34,448 bases of DNA, from positions 1-34,448 of the forward strand of contig JAYWHT010000086.1 of NCBI GenBank assembly GCA_043777595.1, given 5' to 3'. This DNA comes from JAYVJH01 sp043777595 (GTDB lineage Bacteria; Bacteroidota; Bacteroidia; Cytophagales; Spirosomataceae). The first letter of the stretch is position 1. Each line of letters begins with the position of its first letter. The translations under genes and the position numbers were made by a program. A model generated the notes under the pieces. The model was not told where the DNA came from. It did not search any database and saw only the letters and a list, made by a program, of their open reading frames with translations. Of this stretch, positions 33,203 through 34,448 are shown piece by piece.

Positions 33203-33366
33203 TTAGAAGCCAATCAACAAATCCACCTTACCCTATTGCTGAATTTTACCCCCTACAAACTCGGCAGTTCGGAACGTCTACACAAATGTCAGTCGAAACT
33301 TATGACCCCATAACTGATTACTAAAACCTCTACCGTATTCTACATTGACATAAAATTTTTTTGTAC
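33203..33366 (-). pseudogene. Remnant of a protein C-terminus, possibly an outer-membrane beta-barrel
   Basis: On the minus strand one frame reads KKFYVNVEYGRGF, SNQLWGHKFRLTF, then a TAG, TFRTAEFVGGKI, another TAG, and GKVDLLIGF before TAA at 33203-33205. Alternating aromatic and polar residues and the terminal Phe resemble the last strands of an outer-membrane beta-barrel. Two internal stops, both explicable as CAG-to-TAG changes, and no N-terminal part mean it is dead. It abuts the decayed transposase. Family not identified. Confidence 0.4.
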
Positions 33367-33386
33367 TTTAAACGGGATAAAAACTA

Positions 33387-34167
33387 AGGTTTATCGGGTA
33401 ATTTTTTTGCTAAAAACCTCAAAAAATCCTGTAGCGTTTCAGCATTAACATAAGTGGTATTACATTAAAAAAGTACCTCTTTAGAAATAGCATTTACTGT
33501 GCCAATAATATTTAAGTACTTATTTAAAACTAATACGGTATTTTGATTTTGATAACTTACTGATTAACAGCATTGTATTTAACTCACGACACCGTACTAT
33601 ATACTCACGACTACTTTATCGTTGCCTACCAGCAGGAGCTTTGATAAAAAGCACAGCTCATAACCACATGCAACAGATGAATGGTGCAAGAACAAAATGT
33701 GCCGCATCCATAAATAACAGGTGAGTTTTTCCCTGATTTACGAGCTCAATCTGCGAATTTAAGTCGTTTTCAAGCCATTTCTATTGTTTTTCTACATCGG
33801 TTTTTGCGGGAATATGCCCCAATTTTTGAAACTTAAAATCATACCCTTTCAAAAAACACGAACGCTACTTAGGCTTCGGTTTATTGAAGTCAAAGATTCT
33901 ATTCGATATTTTGCCTCTTTTAAACCGCTAACAGGACGGGCTTCTAAATCTTTAATTATGGTTGTTCTTTTGTGTTAATAAAAAATTCGAGGATGTAAGT
34001 CGCACAATGAACCAACCTCTTGATTGGTTGGCCTTTGGCTTGCTTTAAAATACAGTGCGAGCAACCTTTTTTGAATAATACCAGATGGATAATGAAATCT
34101 TTCACGGTTCGCCGCTTCAATAATTTAGTAAAGCAATCTCAGTTTCGCTGATTTGTAAAATGAGCAT
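33387..34167 (-). pseudogene. IS630-family transposase pseudogene, C-terminally truncated
   Basis: Reading the minus strand through stops and at least one frameshift recovers IS630-type transposase homology in order. The ATG is at 34167-34165 (LILQISETEIALL), then HYPSGIIQKRLLALYFKA, KRTTIIKDLEARPVSGLKE, AKYRIESLTSINRSLSSVRV, GHIPAKTDVEKQ, the first catalytic Asp in MDAAHFVLAPF (about 33680-33710), FIKAPAGRQR, and CNTTYVNAETLQDFL up to about 33387. The segment with the second Asp and the Glu (VLDNARYQ ... PYSPNLNIIERLWKF) is absent, so the element cannot be active. At least five in-frame stops are present. Terminal inverted repeats were not found. Confidence 0.82.
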
Positions 34168-34266
34168 ATTTGGAAGATTTGAACACTATAAAATTGTTTA
34201 TTTTTTTTGATTTTTTATTTCATAATTTATCCTGTTCAAAATATATCTTAGTCTGTATAAAAGTAA

Positions 34267-34299
34267 AAGCGGCTACACATCAAAGTTGTGTAGCCGCTT
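34267..34299. terminator. Terminator of the cysteine-rich gene at the right edge
   Basis: A 13-bp perfect stem AAGCGGCTACACA (34267-34279) with TGTGTAGCCGCTT (34287-34299), 7-nt loop. It lies 18 bp beyond the stop codon of the minus-strand gene that enters from the right edge. On that strand it is followed by a short T-containing tract. Confidence 0.8.
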
Positions 34300-34317
34300 A
34301 AAATATATGATTGTGTA

Positions 34318-34448
34318 CTATTTTTTCTTTTTAGTAACCGTAAACGGTACGCAAAGCTCGGCTGGGCAGCAGTTGATTTCTTCAACTATTACTGGACAAC
34401 ACCCACCTGCTGGGCAAGTGCCGTTGCTGGCAGTGAATGTGTATGTAC
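34318..34448 (-). CDS. C-terminus of a cysteine-rich protein, cut by window edge
   Basis: The minus-strand frame is open from the window edge to TAG at 34318-34320, giving the last 42 residues: YTFTASNGTCPAGGCCPV, IVEEINCCPAELC, then VPFTVTKKKK. Six cysteines in about 22 residues, arranged as C-CC-CC-C, suggest a secreted protein with disulfides or a metal site; no family is identified. The hairpin at 34267-34299 is its likely terminator. Confidence 0.7.
   Translation of the reverse strand, partial: TYTFTASNGTCPAGGCCPVIVEEINCCPAELCVPFTVTKKKK

Noticed and set aside
33784..33978. A 64-codon plus-strand frame in the gene-poor region
   Set aside because: It is the antisense shadow of the IS630 transposase pseudogene; the minus strand carries clear transposase similarity there, and the plus-strand product resembles nothing.

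Overview
The window looks like a chromosome segment of a Bacteroidota bacterium, most likely in the Cytophagales (Runella/Flectobacillus/Arcicella-like); I cannot fix the genus. The reasons are a subtilase with a type IX secretion (Por) C-terminal sorting domain, DUF2911 and DUF2279 proteins, two Wzi-family proteins, a three-gene type-B succinate dehydrogenase operon in the order sdhC-sdhA-sdhB, TAnnTTTG-type -7 promoter boxes, and starts without Shine-Dalgarno sequences.

Layout. (1) 1-8.0 kb is a surface-polysaccharide region. It holds the end of a UDP-GlcNAc 2-epimerase, an RmlD-like reductase and a WbuB-like glycosyltransferase (together the signature of UDP-L-FucNAc or UDP-L-QuiNAc synthesis and use). 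These are followed by a convergent phosphoglycosyl transferase and two Wzi paralogues. Between the two wzi genes sits a compact three-gene operon: a PD-(D/E)XK nuclease-fold protein, a minimal nucleotidyltransferase (MNT) and a HEPN protein. (2) 8.0-11.6 kb: phosphoheptose isomerase, FabG-like reductase, and a membrane-anchored VWA-like protein. (3) 11.6-20 kb: two closely related AAA-ATPase-like/PD-(D/E)XK proteins in opposite orientation flank a DUF2279 protein and the sdhCAB operon. Inside that operon, between sdhA and sdhB, is a four-helix-bundle (23S rRNA IVS-type) gene bounded by near-perfect inverted repeats built from an ATGTGCCA-like octamer. (4) 20-24 kb: M42 aminopeptidase, tRNA-Val(GAC), UMF1-type MFS transporter, alpha/beta hydrolase, small lipoprotein. 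(5) 24-27.6 kb: a wzz/wza-type capsule export pair. (6) 27.7-33.1 kb: APC permease with an overlapping lipoprotein, type IX-secreted subtilase, Nudix hydrolase, DUF2911 protein. (7) 33.2-34.2 kb: no intact gene, but on the minus strand a decayed IS630-family transposase and, abutting it, the remnant of what may be a beta-barrel C-terminus. The window ends inside a cysteine-rich protein.

Most interesting signals. First, the inverted-repeat-bounded four-helix-bundle gene in the sdh operon, which carries a premature stop followed by family-like C-terminal codons. Second, the PD-(D/E)XK-MNT-HEPN operon. Third, imperfect heptanucleotide repeat arrays that recur across the window and, in three genes, are read as protein, giving seven-residue periodic peptides in a Wzi protein, a signal peptide and a Wzz N-terminus. 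Fourth, the IS630 pseudogene, found by reading through stops on the minus strand.
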